Shown here: positions 17,533 to 26,479 of the stretch, one piece after another
Layout: every line of letters starts with the position of its first letter
How positions within the stretch are numbered: position 1 is the first letter of the stretch
Source of the DNA: Pedobacter sp. N36a
GTDB taxonomy: Bacteria; Bacteroidota; Bacteroidia; Sphingobacteriales; Sphingobacteriaceae
DNA: 64,000 nt
Direction: 5' to 3'
Assembly (NCBI RefSeq): GCF_014472395.1
Contig: NZ_JACSZW010000003.1
Span: forward strand, 62,001-126,000
Notes under the pieces: generated by a model
Seen by the model: only the letters and a program-made list of their open reading frames with translations
Database searches by the model: none
Told to the model about the DNA's origin: nothing
Translations under genes and position numbers: made by a program

Positions 17533-18186
17533 TTATAGTCCCATCTTATCTTTAAAATTTCCATTTCTGGAAAGAAATTTCCCGTATTCCAGGAGATTGT
17601 CTATTGGAGAGCGCTCGAAAAGGTCGAACGTTACATTGACCCCTTTTTCAATCACTTCATCAGTTTTTTCAAATCCAGCACTGTCGTCTGTTGTCCAGAA
17701 GTTAACAATAAAGCCAAATTGTACCCATACGGCATCTTTATAGCGTTTACTTAAAAATTTACGGTTGGCCAATTCTCCGCTCTCTAATCCTTCATTGATG
17801 ATGCCTTCTGCAAAATTCTCAAAAATTGGCCTTACACCAGATAAAACTTCTGGAGTGCCAAACTTATTCTTGTGATTCCTTAAGCTGTAAATGATGAAAC
17901 TTCGGTGTTTTTTTAAAACTTCTACATAGCTGTAAAAGAAGGAAAGGATTTTCTCTCTTGAAGAGTACTGACTCCATACTTCCTGTGCTTCAATAGCTTG
18001 GATGGTTTCAAGGGTCAACTCTACCCATAAGTTCTTTTCAATACTTTCAAAAGAAGGATAGAAGTCATAAAAATCGGCTTCAGCAATCTTTAATTTCTTA
18101 ACGAAACTATATACTGATGCTGGTTTTTCACCATTGAGAAGTACGTAATCCAGATATCCGTTTTTGATTTGCTGAGCAGTTGCCAT
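17533..18186 (-). CDS. TetR-like transcriptional regulator
   Basis: A 217-aa all-helical protein. The N-terminal ~55 residues (QIKNGYLDYVLLNGEKPASVYSF, split helix-turn-helix with KKLKIAEADFYDFYPSFESI) resemble the TetR DNA-binding domain. The remainder resembles the TetR C-terminal ligand or dimerisation domain. The HTH is weaker than in classical TetR proteins. As the first gene of the TetR-ABC1-SDR operon it is probably autoregulatory. No ligand is indicated. The hairpin at 18212-18237, just upstream, separates it from hutU. Confidence 0.75.
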   Translation of the reverse strand: MATAQQIKNGYLDYVLLNGEKPASVYSFVKKLKIAEADFYDFYPSFESIEKNLWVELTLETIQAIEAQEVWSQYSSREKILSFFYSYVEVLKKHRSFIIYSLRNHKNKFGTPEVLSGVRPIFENFAEGIINEGLESGELANRKFLSKRYKDAVWVQFGFIVNFWTTDDSAGFEKTDEVIEKGVNVTFDLFERSPIDNLLEYGKFLSRNGNFKDKMGL

Positions 18187-18211
18187 TTCTTTTTATTTAA
18201 TAAACGTTAAA

Positions 18212-18237
18212 GCGGTCTGCATAGTTTTGCAGACCGC
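18212..18237 (-). terminator. Hairpin after hutU
   Basis: A perfect 9-bp stem, GCGGTCTGC / GCAGACCGC, with an 8-nt loop. On the minus strand it is followed by a T-rich stretch, consistent with termination of hutU. It is also close enough (25 bp) to the TetR-like gene start to be an operator. Confidence 0.6.
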
Positions 18238-18313
18238 CTAATTTACTTGTTTATTCGATCATGGTTTTGTAATAAAAACACAAGACGATTGAGGACAGAA
18301 AAGGCAAGGGATC

Positions 18314-19966
18314 TTATAAACCCAGTCGATGTTTTCTTAAAGTATCTTTTGCAATGTCATAACCTGCATCGGCATGTCTGATGACACCCATAGCCGGATC
18401 ATTATGAAGCACTCGTTTGATCCTGATGGCGGCGTCTTCGGTGCCATCGGCAACGATTACCATACCAGCATGGATGGAATACCCGATACCCACACCACCT
18501 CCATGGTGTAAAGAAACCCAGCTCGCACCACCAGCCGTGTTGATCAGTGCATTCAAAATTGGCCAGTCGGCTACCGCATCTGAACCATCGAGCATCGCCT
18601 CAGTTTCCCGGTTTGGAGAAGCTACAGATCCAGTGTCTAAATGATCTCTTCCAATCACCAATGGCGCTTTTACCTTGCCATCGGCTACTAATTTATTAAA
18701 TGCCAATCCAGCTTTTTCTCTTTCTCCTTGCCCTAGCCAGCAAATTCTTGCTGGCAATCCTTGAAAAGCAATTCGTTCCTGTGCCATGGTAATCCATTGT
18801 TTCAGACTTTCATTTTCAGGGAAAAGCTCCAGGATTAATTGATCAGTTTCATAGATGTCTTGTGGATCGCCACTCAATGCAGCCCATCGGAATGGTCCTT
18901 TTCCTTCACAAAATAGTGGACGGATATAGGCAGGCACAAATCCTGGAAAGTCAAAAGCATTTTGTACTCCTGCTTCCAATGCCCTTCCACGTAGGTTATT
19001 GCCATAGTCAAAGGTGATGGCGCCACGATTTTGCAGTTCCAGCATCTGACGGACATGCTTAGCCATCGTTTCATAACTTCTTTTCACGTAATCCTCGGGA
19101 TCTGTTTTGCGCAGTTCATTGGCTGCTTCCACCCTTAGTCCTTCAGGAAAATAACCAATCAAGGGATCATGTGCAGAAGTCTGATCCGTGAGTGTATCAG
19201 GCGTAATATTGCGGTCAATCAGTCGTTGTAATAACTCTACTGCATTACAAACGACACCAATAGAGATTGCTCTTCCTTTTTCTTTATACTGTAAGGCTTT
19301 GTCGATAGCCGTATCGATATCATGTTCAATTTCGTCGATGTAACGTGTTTCCAGGCGTTTTTGGATGCGCCATTCCTCTACATCTGCCGCCAGGCATACG
19401 CCTTGATTCATGGTAATCGCTAAGGGCTGTGCGCCACCCATGCCACCTAGTCCGGCGGTCACGTTGAGTGTACCCTTCAGGTTACTGTTGAAATGCTTGC
19501 GTGCCAACGCAGCGTAAGTTTCATAAGTTCCTTGAACGATGCCCTGTGAGCCGATATAAATCCAGGATCCTGCGGTCATCTGGCCATACATCATCAGGCC
19601 TTTATCCTCTAACTCGTCAAAATGCTGCTGTGTAGCCCATTTTGGAACCAGTTGAGAGTTAGAAATCAATACTCTTGGCGCATCTTTATGCGTTGGTAAA
19701 ACTCCAACAGGTTTCCCTGACTGGATCAATAATGTTTCCGTGTCTTCTAAATTCTGAAGTGCTTTAATGATCAGTGCTAGAGCTTCCTTATTTCTAGCAG
19801 CTTTTCCACGACCACCATACACGATCAGCTCTTCCGGTCGCTCGGCTACATCGGGATCCAGGTTGTTTAACAACATTCGTAGTGCAGCTTCCTGCACCCA
19901 ACCTTTACAAGTCAATGTATTTCCGGTTGGGGTTTGTCTTTTACTTAAATCTAAACTTATATCCAT
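18314..19966 (-). CDS. hutU: Urocanate hydratase
   Basis: Second enzyme of histidine degradation, converting urocanate to imidazolone propionate with tightly bound NAD. The 550-aa protein has full family length and is recognisable throughout: [10 protein letters not shown] near residue 45, [21 protein letters not shown] near 130-155, the NAD-binding [12 protein letters not shown], and CWLGQGERE and [10 protein letters not shown] toward the C-terminus. The frame opens at a TTG (19987), but the ATG at 19966 is the better start. The gene is not next to hutH, which lies 3 kb upstream on the same strand; a TonB-dependent receptor gene and a small gene on the opposite strand lie between. hutI and hutG are not in the window. 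Confidence 0.96.
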   Translation of the reverse strand: MDISLDLSKRQTPTGNTLTCKGWVQEAALRMLLNNLDPDVAERPEELIVYGGRGKAARNKEALALIIKALQNLEDTETLLIQSGKPVGVLPTHKDAPRVLISNSQLVPKWATQQHFDELEDKGLMMYGQMTAGSWIYIGSQGIVQGTYETYAALARKHFNSNLKGTLNVTAGLGGMGGAQPLAITMNQGVCLAADVEEWRIQKRLETRYIDEIEHDIDTAIDKALQYKEKGRAISIGVVCNAVELLQRLIDRNITPDTLTDQTSAHDPLIGYFPEGLRVEAANELRKTDPEDYVKRSYETMAKHVRQMLELQNRGAITFDYGNNLRGRALEAGVQNAFDFPGFVPAYIRPLFCEGKGPFRWAALSGDPQDIYETDQLILELFPENESLKQWITMAQERIAFQGLPARICWLGQGEREKAGLAFNKLVADGKVKAPLVIGRDHLDTGSVASPNRETEAMLDGSDAVADWPILNALINTAGGASWVSLHHGGGVGIGYSIHAGMVIVADGTEDAAIRIKRVLHNDPAMGVIRHADAGYDIAKDTLRKHRLGL

Positions 19967-19997
19967 TATGCGGTCATGTAAGGGCAATGTTATAAAA

Positions 19998-20005
19998 CAA
20001 ATGTA
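19998..20005 (-). promoter_or_regulatory. -7 element of hutU promoter
   Basis: CAAATGTA on the plus strand is TACATTTG on the minus strand, a perfect TAnnTTTG, 31 bp upstream of the hutU ATG. No TTG at the expected distance is seen. Confidence 0.4.
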
Positions 20006-20025
20006 TGTAATTATGTGAGATTGCG

Positions 20026-20033
20026 TACTTTAG
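20026..20033 (+). promoter_or_regulatory. -7-like element before the His/Cys-rich exported protein
   Basis: TACTTTAG matches TAnnTTTG at seven of eight positions and ends 9 bp before the TTG start codon at 20043. It is back to back with the hutU element, so the two promoters share about 30 bp. Confidence 0.35.
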
Positions 20034-20042
20034 CAATCGAAA

Positions 20043-20375
20043 TTGAAAACGCGTCAGCAACATATCCATAAAATCATATCCATTGCCTTGCTTTGGGTGT
20101 TTGCGATTGCTTTGACTCCGTTTAGCGCCTTCCACCATCATGAGGAAGAAGTGCTTTGCCAAAATGAAAAAATATGTACCCATAAACTACACGTAGGCAG
20201 TCATGTAGAAACCTGTTTGGTTTGTGCGGCACATTTCGAGAAAAACTACCTTCAGGAACAAACTCAATTTCAGGTTTACCTGGAAACCATGCCTGTTATT
20301 AAGTATTACGCTTTACTATCCGGCGCTTATACAGCGCTGATCAGTACCTCACTTCGGGGTCCTCCAACAGCCTAA
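20043..20375 (+). CDS. Small exported His/Cys-rich protein, possible metal-binding partner of the adjacent receptor
   Basis: A 110-aa protein with an N-terminal signal or anchor helix (residues about 11-28). A cluster of potential metal ligands follows: H31-H33, C39, C45, H47, H50, H54, C58, C61 (CLVC) and H64. The C-terminal half is plain. There is no ATG in the N-terminal region, and an in-frame stop lies just upstream, so the TTG at 20043 is the only credible start. It precedes a TonB-dependent receptor that resembles zinc receptors and reads in the same direction. I do not recognise a named family; metal binding is inferred from residue content and position. Confidence 0.6.
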   Translation: MKTRQQHIHKIISIALLWVFAIALTPFSAFHHHEEEVLCQNEKICTHKLHVGSHVETCLVCAAHFEKNYLQEQTQFQVYLETMPVIKYYALLSGAYTALISTSLRGPPTA

Positions 20376-20664
20376 TCTTTTCATTACCCTGAATACGGGA
20401 TCGTATACCTCTTTACCAAGAGAGCTATTACTTTTGCTATTTTCAAGTCGATTTTGGCGATAGTTTAAGCGATTGTAGGTCCGATTGATCATTCTATATG
20501 GATGTCTTTTAAACTGTATTTCGATCCAGAAATTAGACCATATATTTAAATCCAGGGGGAGTGCTGATTTCAGCCGCAATTACTCAATTTAACACTTTAT
20601 AGCAAATTGGCTTTGGCCAACGCGATGATTTTGCACAGCAAATTATCGATACAAACACATACAC
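20376..20664. other. Non-coding stretch upstream of the TonB-dependent receptor
   Basis: 289 bp without a credible gene. I looked for a riboswitch-like or terminator-like structure and saw none beyond a weak 5-bp dyad (TTGGC/GCCAA, 20607-20620). It may be a long leader of the receptor gene. Confidence 0.4.
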
Positions 20665-22968
20665 ATGAAAAAGATACATCTGGTATTAATGGTCTTAATA
20701 TATATCCTATTTTCCATTCCTTCATTTGCTGCCGGAGGATTGGCAGAATTTAAAGGTAAAGTGACCGATGCCGACAATAAAGAGCCGCTTGTTGGGGCTA
20801 CAGTATACATCAGCGACTTAAAAGCAGTCACCAGCACAAATGCAAACGGAGAATTTGTGCTTAAAAATATCCCCACAAAAGGACGATTCTTGTTAGAGGT
20901 TCGCTTTGTAGGTTATAAAACCTTTTCGCAAATCGTGGATCTTGGCCACCTGAACAAGCTAGACATCGCTATGGAGACTTCTGCCATAGAAAGCGCGGAA
21001 GTAGTCATTACCGGCTCTCCATTTAGTGCCAGCAACAAAACCAATAGCTTATCCGTAGTGACGGTAGGAAAAGATAAATTGGCACAGGCCGGTGGAACAA
21101 ACTTAGTGGATGCCATTTCAAAGATTCCTGGAATTTCTCAGGTCAGCACTGGTGGAGCGATTTCTAAACCTACCATTCGGGGTTTAGGATACAACCGCGT
21201 GTTGACCATGATCGATGGTGCAAGAGAAGAAGCACAGCAATGGGGTGATGAACATGGTATTGAAGTAGATCAGTTCTCTGCAGCAAGGGTAGAAATCTTA
21301 AAAGGCCCTGCAAGTTTACTTTACGGTTCTGATGCTTTGGGTGGGGTGATCAATATCATTGATGACCTTGTACCTCCTCCAGGCACTTTTAACGGGAATT
21401 TCAGAACTTCTTATGCCACCAATAATGGATTAAGCGCTTCCTCATTGATGCTTCAGGGCAACGACAATGGTTTCGTATATCGAGGCCGCGCTTCTTATAA
21501 AAACGCGTATGGTTTTGCTTATAAGGATGCAGTAGTGCCGAATTCTGGCTTTAACGAATTCAATTTAAATGGTATGGTGGGTTTAAATAAGAGCTGGGGA
21601 TATTCTCACCTGACCTTCTCCCGCTTCCAAACCAATATTGGTTTAGTAGAACATGGACCTCATGAGGATGGCGAATATGTAAATGACGAAGGGGAAGTGA
21701 TCCCTAAGGCTGAAGCACAAGAGCGTAGACTAGGACTTCCTTTTCAAAACATCAACCATTACCGTGCTGCATTAAACAGTAATTTTATCTTGGGATCTGG
21801 ACAGTTGAAAACAACTTTTGCCTTTCAGCGCAATATCAGGAAGGAATTTGAAGAAAGTGCGACAGAACCAGGGCTGAATTTAAACCTGAACTCTTATACA
21901 TATGATGTGAAATACTATTTCCCAAATGCCGGGAAATGGGAGCCAGCAATCGGTGTTCAAGGTATGTACCAGAATAATGTAAACAAAGGCGATGAGTTTT
22001 TGATCCCTAATTATAACAGCAATAACATCGGTACTTTTGTGTACCTGAAACGTAATTTCGAAAAAGGGGCCTTTAATATTGGTGCCCGTTACGATTATAA
22101 AAAAATAAACGGAGAAGCCCTGGCAGTGGATGGAGAACCTTTATTCACCGCTTTCCACAACCAATTTTCTAACGTTTCCGGATCTTTGGGTTTCGCTTAT
22201 GAAGTGGCTAAAAGCTTAGTGTTGAAAGGAAATGCAGGATCAGGATTTCGCGCTCCAAATATTGCCGAATTGGCCGCTAATGGTCGCCATGAAGGAACAT
22301 TCAGGTATGAGATCGGGAATTCAAATCTAAAACAAGAGACCAGTCTGCAGTTTGACCTTGGACTGGAGTACACCGCTAATTCGGTTACCTTCGGGCTAAA
22401 TGCTTATGCCAACCGCATCTATAATTACATCTACGCAGGAAATTTCAACAATGAAACTACTGGGGTAAGCGATGGAAACGGTATGACTGAAACTTTACCG
22501 GTTTACCGCTTTGTGCAAACCAATGCAGACCTGATTGGGGGAGAAGCCTCGATGGATTTCCACCTGATCAAATCTCTGCACTTTGAAAACTCTTTCGCTT
22601 ATGTGAAAGCAACGAACCGCGCAGACGATCAGCCTTTACCTTTTATCCCGGCAGCGTCTATCAACAACGAATTGCGTTTCGAGCCAACGGTCAAAGGCCT
22701 TTCCGGTACTTATCTTAAAGTTGGATTAACCAATGTGTTGAAACAAGCACGTTTTGATAGTTTTGAAACTCAAACTGATGGATATACTTTATTTGATGCA
22801 GGAATTGGAACGGCGATCAACACCAAAAAAGGCAAATTGAACCTTTGGGTAACCGGACAAAATTTATTGGATAAAAAGTATTTTAACCACCTGAGCAGGT
22901 ACAAGGTGGAAGGAATTTACAATACCGGAAGAAATGTGACTTTCGGTATCAGCGTACCTTTCATGTAA
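20665..22968 (+). CDS. TonB-dependent outer-membrane receptor, probably for zinc or a similar metal
   Basis: A 767-aa outer-membrane transporter. It has a signal peptide (1-22), a carboxypeptidase-regulatory-like domain (about 27-108), a plug domain (about 118-232, with GGAISKPTIRGLGYNRVLTM and VEILKGPASLLYGSDALGGV), and a 22-strand barrel ending in a C-terminal Phe-Met. The extracellular stretch VEHGPHEDGEYVNDEGE near residues 328-345 and ANGRHEGTFRYEIGN near 540 recall ZnuD-type zinc receptors, which carry His/Asp/Glu-rich loops. This supports zinc (or copper) rather than a siderophore, with moderate confidence. It lies downstream of the His/Cys-rich protein and between the two hut genes. 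Confidence 0.8.
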   Translation: MKKIHLVLMVLIYILFSIPSFAAGGLAEFKGKVTDADNKEPLVGATVYISDLKAVTSTNANGEFVLKNIPTKGRFLLEVRFVGYKTFSQIVDLGHLNKLDIAMETSAIESAEVVITGSPFSASNKTNSLSVVTVGKDKLAQAGGTNLVDAISKIPGISQVSTGGAISKPTIRGLGYNRVLTMIDGAREEAQQWGDEHGIEVDQFSAARVEILKGPASLLYGSDALGGVINIIDDLVPPPGTFNGNFRTSYATNNGLSASSLMLQGNDNGFVYRGRASYKNAYGFAYKDAVVPNSGFNEFNLNGMVGLNKSWGYSHLTFSRFQTNIGLVEHGPHEDGEYVNDEGEVIPKAEAQERRLGLPFQNINHYRAALNSNFILGSGQLKTTFAFQRNIRKEFEESATEPGLNLNLNSYTYDVKYYFPNAGKWEPAIGVQGMYQNNVNKGDEFLIPNYNSNNIGTFVYLKRNFEKGAFNIGARYDYKKINGEALAVDGEPLFTAFHNQFSNVSGSLGFAYEVAKSLVLKGNAGSGFRAPNIAELAANGRHEGTFRYEIGNSNLKQETSLQFDLGLEYTANSVTFGLNAYANRIYNYIYAGNFNNETTGVSDGNGMTETLPVYRFVQTNADLIGGEASMDFHLIKSLHFENSFAYVKATNRADDQPLPFIPAASINNELRFEPTVKGLSGTYLKVGLTNVLKQARFDSFETQTDGYTLFDAGIGTAINTKKGKLNLWVTGQNLLDKKYFNHLSRYKVEGIYNTGRNVTFGISVPFM

Positions 22969-23017
22969 TGATCAGCGAAGCTTAAAATGTAAAGCTAAAG
23001 GATAAACATCCAGTTAA

Positions 23018-23052
23018 ATCCCCCAATAGCAAAGACTATTGGGGGATTTTTG
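23018..23052. terminator. Terminator between the TonB receptor and hutH
   Basis: A perfect 12-bp stem, ATCCCCCAATAG (23018-23029) / CTATTGGGGGAT (23036-23047), with a 6-nt loop followed by T on the plus strand. It serves the receptor gene and may also serve hutH. Confidence 0.85.
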
Positions 23053-23085
23053 TAGGAAAACAATCAGTATGAGGCAATCTACCGC

Positions 23086-24600
23086 TTACAATAAACCTGG
23101 CTCTTTCCTCAGAAAGTTCACAGAAGCGGCAATATCTACTGCCAGCAAACGATCTGCTTCATTAAAAGAAACGACCTTCCTGTACTCAGAAAGCAGCTGA
23201 GCTATGGCCTCAGAAGAGCGCAGGGGTTTCCTTAAATCCAAAGCCTGCGCTGCGGTCAGCAGTTCTATCGCTAAAATCCTTTCCAGGTTATTCACCACCC
23301 TTAAACACTTCGTAGCGGCGTTTGCACCCATACTGACATGGTCTTCCTGCCCATTACTGGATACAATACTGTCTACCGATGCAGGCGTACACAATTGTTT
23401 GTTTTCACTGGCGATGGAGGCTGCGGTATATTGAGTAATCATTAAGCCGGAATTAAGCCCTGCATTTTTCACCAGGAAAGGTGGTAAACCCCTTTGTCCG
23501 GAAATCAATTGAAATGTCCTTCTTTCAGAGATGGAGCCTAATTCTGCCAATGCAATACACAGAAAATCCAGGGTTAAAGCCAATGGTTGCCCATGGAAAT
23601 TCCCTGCAGAAATAATCCGGTCTTCTTCGGGAAAAACATTCGGATTATCGGTCACGGAATTGATCTCCGTCTCAAATACCGACTGTATATAATGGATGCT
23701 GTCCTTACTCGCTCCATGCACCTGAGGTACACAGCGGAAAGAGTAAGGATCTTGCGTTTGCTTGCCGGGGCGACGAATCAGTTCACTTCCGGAAAGCCAT
23801 TTGCTGATTTGTGCGGCTGTATGTACTTGTCCGGCATGCGGACGAATGACGTGGCTGAGCGTTTCAAAAGGGTCGATCCTGCAATCAAAACCATCTATAG
23901 ACATTGCGGCAATCGCATCTGCCCAATTCATTAAATTTTGCGATTTTAGCAGGCAGAATATCCCATAAGCACTCATAAACTGCGTTCCATTGATCAAGGC
24001 AAGGCCTTCTTTAGACTGTAGTTTTAACGGTTCCCATTGTAATTTCTGATATAGCGCAGCAGATTTTTCATAGAGGCTTGCAGCTTGTATTTTCTTTCCT
24101 TCATACCAAACTATTCCTTTACCGATCAGCGGTAAGGCTAGGTGGGCAAGGGGAGCCAGGTCACCAGAGGCGCCCAGTGATCCCTGTGTATAAATTACGG
24201 GTAAGATATCATGGTTGTAAAAATCAACCAGGCGTAAAACTGTAGGCAGGGCAACGGCCGAATGCCCATAACTCAAGGATTGAATTTTTAACAGCAGCAT
24301 CAGGCGAACGATTTCCGGAGCGACTTCTTCGCCCGTGCCGCAGGCATGAGACAAAAGCAGGTTATGCTGTAGCTGAGATAGCTTTTCCGATTCAATTTCT
24401 ACATGCTGTAAATAACCAAATCCCGTATTTATCCCATAAATAGGCCCGTCATGACGCTTTAATTTATCGTCCAGATAACTTCTACATTTTTCTACTTTTT
24501 GAAGGGCTGCAGCGGATAATTGCAGCAATTGTTTTTCAGCGATGATCCTGGAAATCTGATCCAAAGTTAACCGCTCCAAACCTATTTGGTAACTGCTCAT
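23086..24600 (-). CDS. hutH: Histidine ammonia-lyase
   Basis: First enzyme of histidine degradation, releasing ammonia to give urocanate. The 504-aa protein has the self-forming MIO cofactor triad A144-S145-G146 in GSLGASGDLAPLAHLAL. The catalytic Tyr55 is in YGINTGFG, and SNGQEDHVSMGANAA appears near the C-terminus. The numbering is close to that of the Pseudomonas enzyme. The frame opens at 24684, but the ATG at 24600 (MSSYQIGLERL) is the family-like start. A tyrosine ammonia-lyase activity is not favoured. It is divergent from an alpha/beta hydrolase gene 86 bp away. A TATTTTTG -7-like element is at 24617-24624 on the minus strand. Confidence 0.93.
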   Translation of the reverse strand: MSSYQIGLERLTLDQISRIIAEKQLLQLSAAALQKVEKCRSYLDDKLKRHDGPIYGINTGFGYLQHVEIESEKLSQLQHNLLLSHACGTGEEVAPEIVRLMLLLKIQSLSYGHSAVALPTVLRLVDFYNHDILPVIYTQGSLGASGDLAPLAHLALPLIGKGIVWYEGKKIQAASLYEKSAALYQKLQWEPLKLQSKEGLALINGTQFMSAYGIFCLLKSQNLMNWADAIAAMSIDGFDCRIDPFETLSHVIRPHAGQVHTAAQISKWLSGSELIRRPGKQTQDPYSFRCVPQVHGASKDSIHYIQSVFETEINSVTDNPNVFPEEDRIISAGNFHGQPLALTLDFLCIALAELGSISERRTFQLISGQRGLPPFLVKNAGLNSGLMITQYTAASIASENKQLCTPASVDSIVSSNGQEDHVSMGANAATKCLRVVNNLERILAIELLTAAQALDLRKPLRSSEAIAQLLSEYRKVVSFNEADRLLAVDIAASVNFLRKEPGLL

Positions 24601-24685
24601 ACATTTTATATTTCCCCAAAAATATAAATAATGCTTAAGTTTAGAACTTTCAGTTCCTATTATTGTTTTTCCTAAAACCAGCATT

Positions 24686-25675
24686 ATGTTTTATAAGAAA
24701 GTTGCCCTTTACCTGTGCTTACTTTTCAGTGCCACAGCGACTTTGGCACAGCAAGCCGATACCCTCTCTATTACCTTAGAAAACGTCAAATACCCTTATC
24801 CAGTGAAGTATTACCGGATCCATACCGAAGGTCAGGATTTGAATATGGCCTATATGGATGTGGCGCCGCTTGGGAAGGCCAATGGCAGAACGGTAGTACT
24901 GCTACATGGTAAAAACTTTGGGGGATACTATTGGGGAGGTACTATAAAAGCATTAAGCGACCGTGGATTTAGAGTAGTGGTGCCGGATCAGATCGGTTTC
25001 GGGAGGTCTTCAAAAGCCTTTATTCATTACAGCTTTCATCAGCTGGCCCGCTGGAATAAACAATTGCTGGATACTTTAGGCATCCAAAAGGCAAACATCT
25101 TGGGGCATTCTATGGGTGGCATGTTGGCTACGCGCTTCGCATTGATGTATCCGGAAAGCACCGAGAAACTCTTGTTAGAAAATCCGATAGGCTTAGAAGA
25201 TTACCGCAATTTTGTACCTTATGTGAGCACTGATCAGCAATACCTAACGGAACTAAAAGCAACCGCAGAAAGCGTTAAAAAATATTATCAAACGTCCTAT
25301 TTCACTGTCTGGAAGCCAGAATATGATGAATTGGTTCGTGTAGCAGGTGGTATGACGAAAAGTGCAGATTTCCCGAGACTGGCTAAAGTGAACGCGATGA
25401 CTTATACCATGATTTACGAACAGCCCGTTGTCCATGAATTTTTCAACGTTCATGTCCCTACCATCCTGTTTATTGGAAAAGAAGATAAAACTATTGTTGG
25501 AAAAGGCTTGTTAAGCCCGGATCAGCAGGCCATACACGGCCAATATCGTTTGCTTGGTAAACAGACCGCGGCTAAAATTCCAGGAGCGAAGATTGTGGAG
25601 TTTGAAGGCTGTGGGCACATTCCGCATATAGAAGTACCCACAGAGTTCAATGTGGCATTATTGGGCAGCCTATAA
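24686..25675 (+). CDS. Secreted alpha/beta hydrolase
   Basis: A 329-aa hydrolase with a signal peptide (cleavage near ATLA-QQ, residue 21), so it acts in the periplasm or is exported. The nucleophile elbow is GHSMGG with Ser142, the oxyanion region is LLHGKNFGGYYW (73-84), and the catalytic His is H311 in GCGHIPHIEVP. The acid is probably in the GKEDKTIV segment before it. Members include esterases, lactonases and haloalkane dehalogenase-like enzymes. The substrate cannot be read from the sequence. It is divergent from hutH and ends 19 bp before the converging MtfA-like gene. Confidence 0.85.
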   Translation: MFYKKVALYLCLLFSATATLAQQADTLSITLENVKYPYPVKYYRIHTEGQDLNMAYMDVAPLGKANGRTVVLLHGKNFGGYYWGGTIKALSDRGFRVVVPDQIGFGRSSKAFIHYSFHQLARWNKQLLDTLGIQKANILGHSMGGMLATRFALMYPESTEKLLLENPIGLEDYRNFVPYVSTDQQYLTELKATAESVKKYYQTSYFTVWKPEYDELVRVAGGMTKSADFPRLAKVNAMTYTMIYEQPVVHEFFNVHVPTILFIGKEDKTIVGKGLLSPDQQAIHGQYRLLGKQTAAKIPGAKIVEFEGCGHIPHIEVPTEFNVALLGSL

Positions 25676-25693
25676 AGAATGCCCTTCAGCAGA

Positions 25694-26476
25694 CTAAGAA
25701 TGCTTGTCTGCTGCCAGATCCTGAGAAAATATCCCGGCTAAGCTATCATATAGCTCCGGGTGTTTAGATTTAAACTGGTCTGGTTTCTCAAAGAAATATT
25801 CAGACACTACCGCAAAGAACTCTGCCTCATTCGTGATGGCATAAGGGTTGATGTCTGATTTTCCTTTCTCAATTCTTTTCATTTCCTCGTGGATCATCCG
25901 AACCCATGGCACCACATATTCGTGTTTCATCAGGTTTTCGGGAATCCCATCAGTTGCGCCATCCGATTTGTCTAGTAAGTGCACAAACTCATGAATGGCT
26001 GTGTTTTCCTTATCAGCAGCATTGGAAAAACCCTTGATCAATGCTGCTCTGGATAAGATCATCTGACCGTTCATATAACCGGAGCCCACCATACCCAGTA
26101 TATTTCGCTGGCCGCCTTCATACTGAAAGTCCGCATTGAAAGTATCCGGATACAGCAATACATTAGTCAGGTTGCGGTAATGCCAATCCTCGAAACCAAA
26201 CACAGGAATTACCGCGCTGGAAGCAATCAATAACTTATCAAGCACAGTAATCGGAGTACCTACACCCTCAATTTTTACCTCAGCCAGAAAAGCAGAGATT
26301 TTTTGCTCGAAGCGCAGGCGGTCTTTTACAGTTAGGTGCTGGTAATAAACGACATGCTGAAATAGCATCTGTTTATCTTCTTCGCTTAAATTGACGTAGT
26401 TGTGCCGACTATCTTTCCTAAATATAAAATAGAAAACCAGCAATAAAATAGGGATCAGTATTAAAAATGCCTGCAT
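25694..26476 (-). CDS. MtfA-like zinc metallopeptidase (M90 family)
   Basis: A 260-aa protein with one N-terminal transmembrane helix (residues 3-19) and a gluzincin-type domain. The zinc motif is H162-E163-F-V-H166 in AIHEFVHLLDKSDG, a hallmark of the MtfA/DUF980 family. E. coli MtfA is a cytosolic peptidase that binds the glucose repressor Mlc. Here the membrane anchor and the absence of Mlc-like genes make that role unlikely. It follows the Gfo/Idh/MocA oxidoreductase gene after 3 bp, so the two are co-transcribed. Confidence 0.85.
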   Translation of the reverse strand: MQAFLILIPILLLVFYFIFRKDSRHNYVNLSEEDKQMLFQHVVYYQHLTVKDRLRFEQKISAFLAEVKIEGVGTPITVLDKLLIASSAVIPVFGFEDWHYRNLTNVLLYPDTFNADFQYEGGQRNILGMVGSGYMNGQMILSRAALIKGFSNAADKENTAIHEFVHLLDKSDGATDGIPENLMKHEYVVPWVRMIHEEMKRIEKGKSDINPYAITNEAEFFAVVSEYFFEKPDQFKSKHPELYDSLAGIFSQDLAADKHS

Positions 26477-26479
26477 GGG

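Noticed and set aside
19988..19999. TGTTATAAAACA as a Zur (zinc repressor) site between hutU and the His/Cys-rich gene
   Set aside because: The dyad is only four bases on each side and the match to known Zur boxes is weak; it is kept only as something to test.
18314..24600. A complete histidine-utilisation operon
   Set aside because: Only hutU and hutH are present, and they are separated by opposite-strand genes; hutI and hutG are not in the window.
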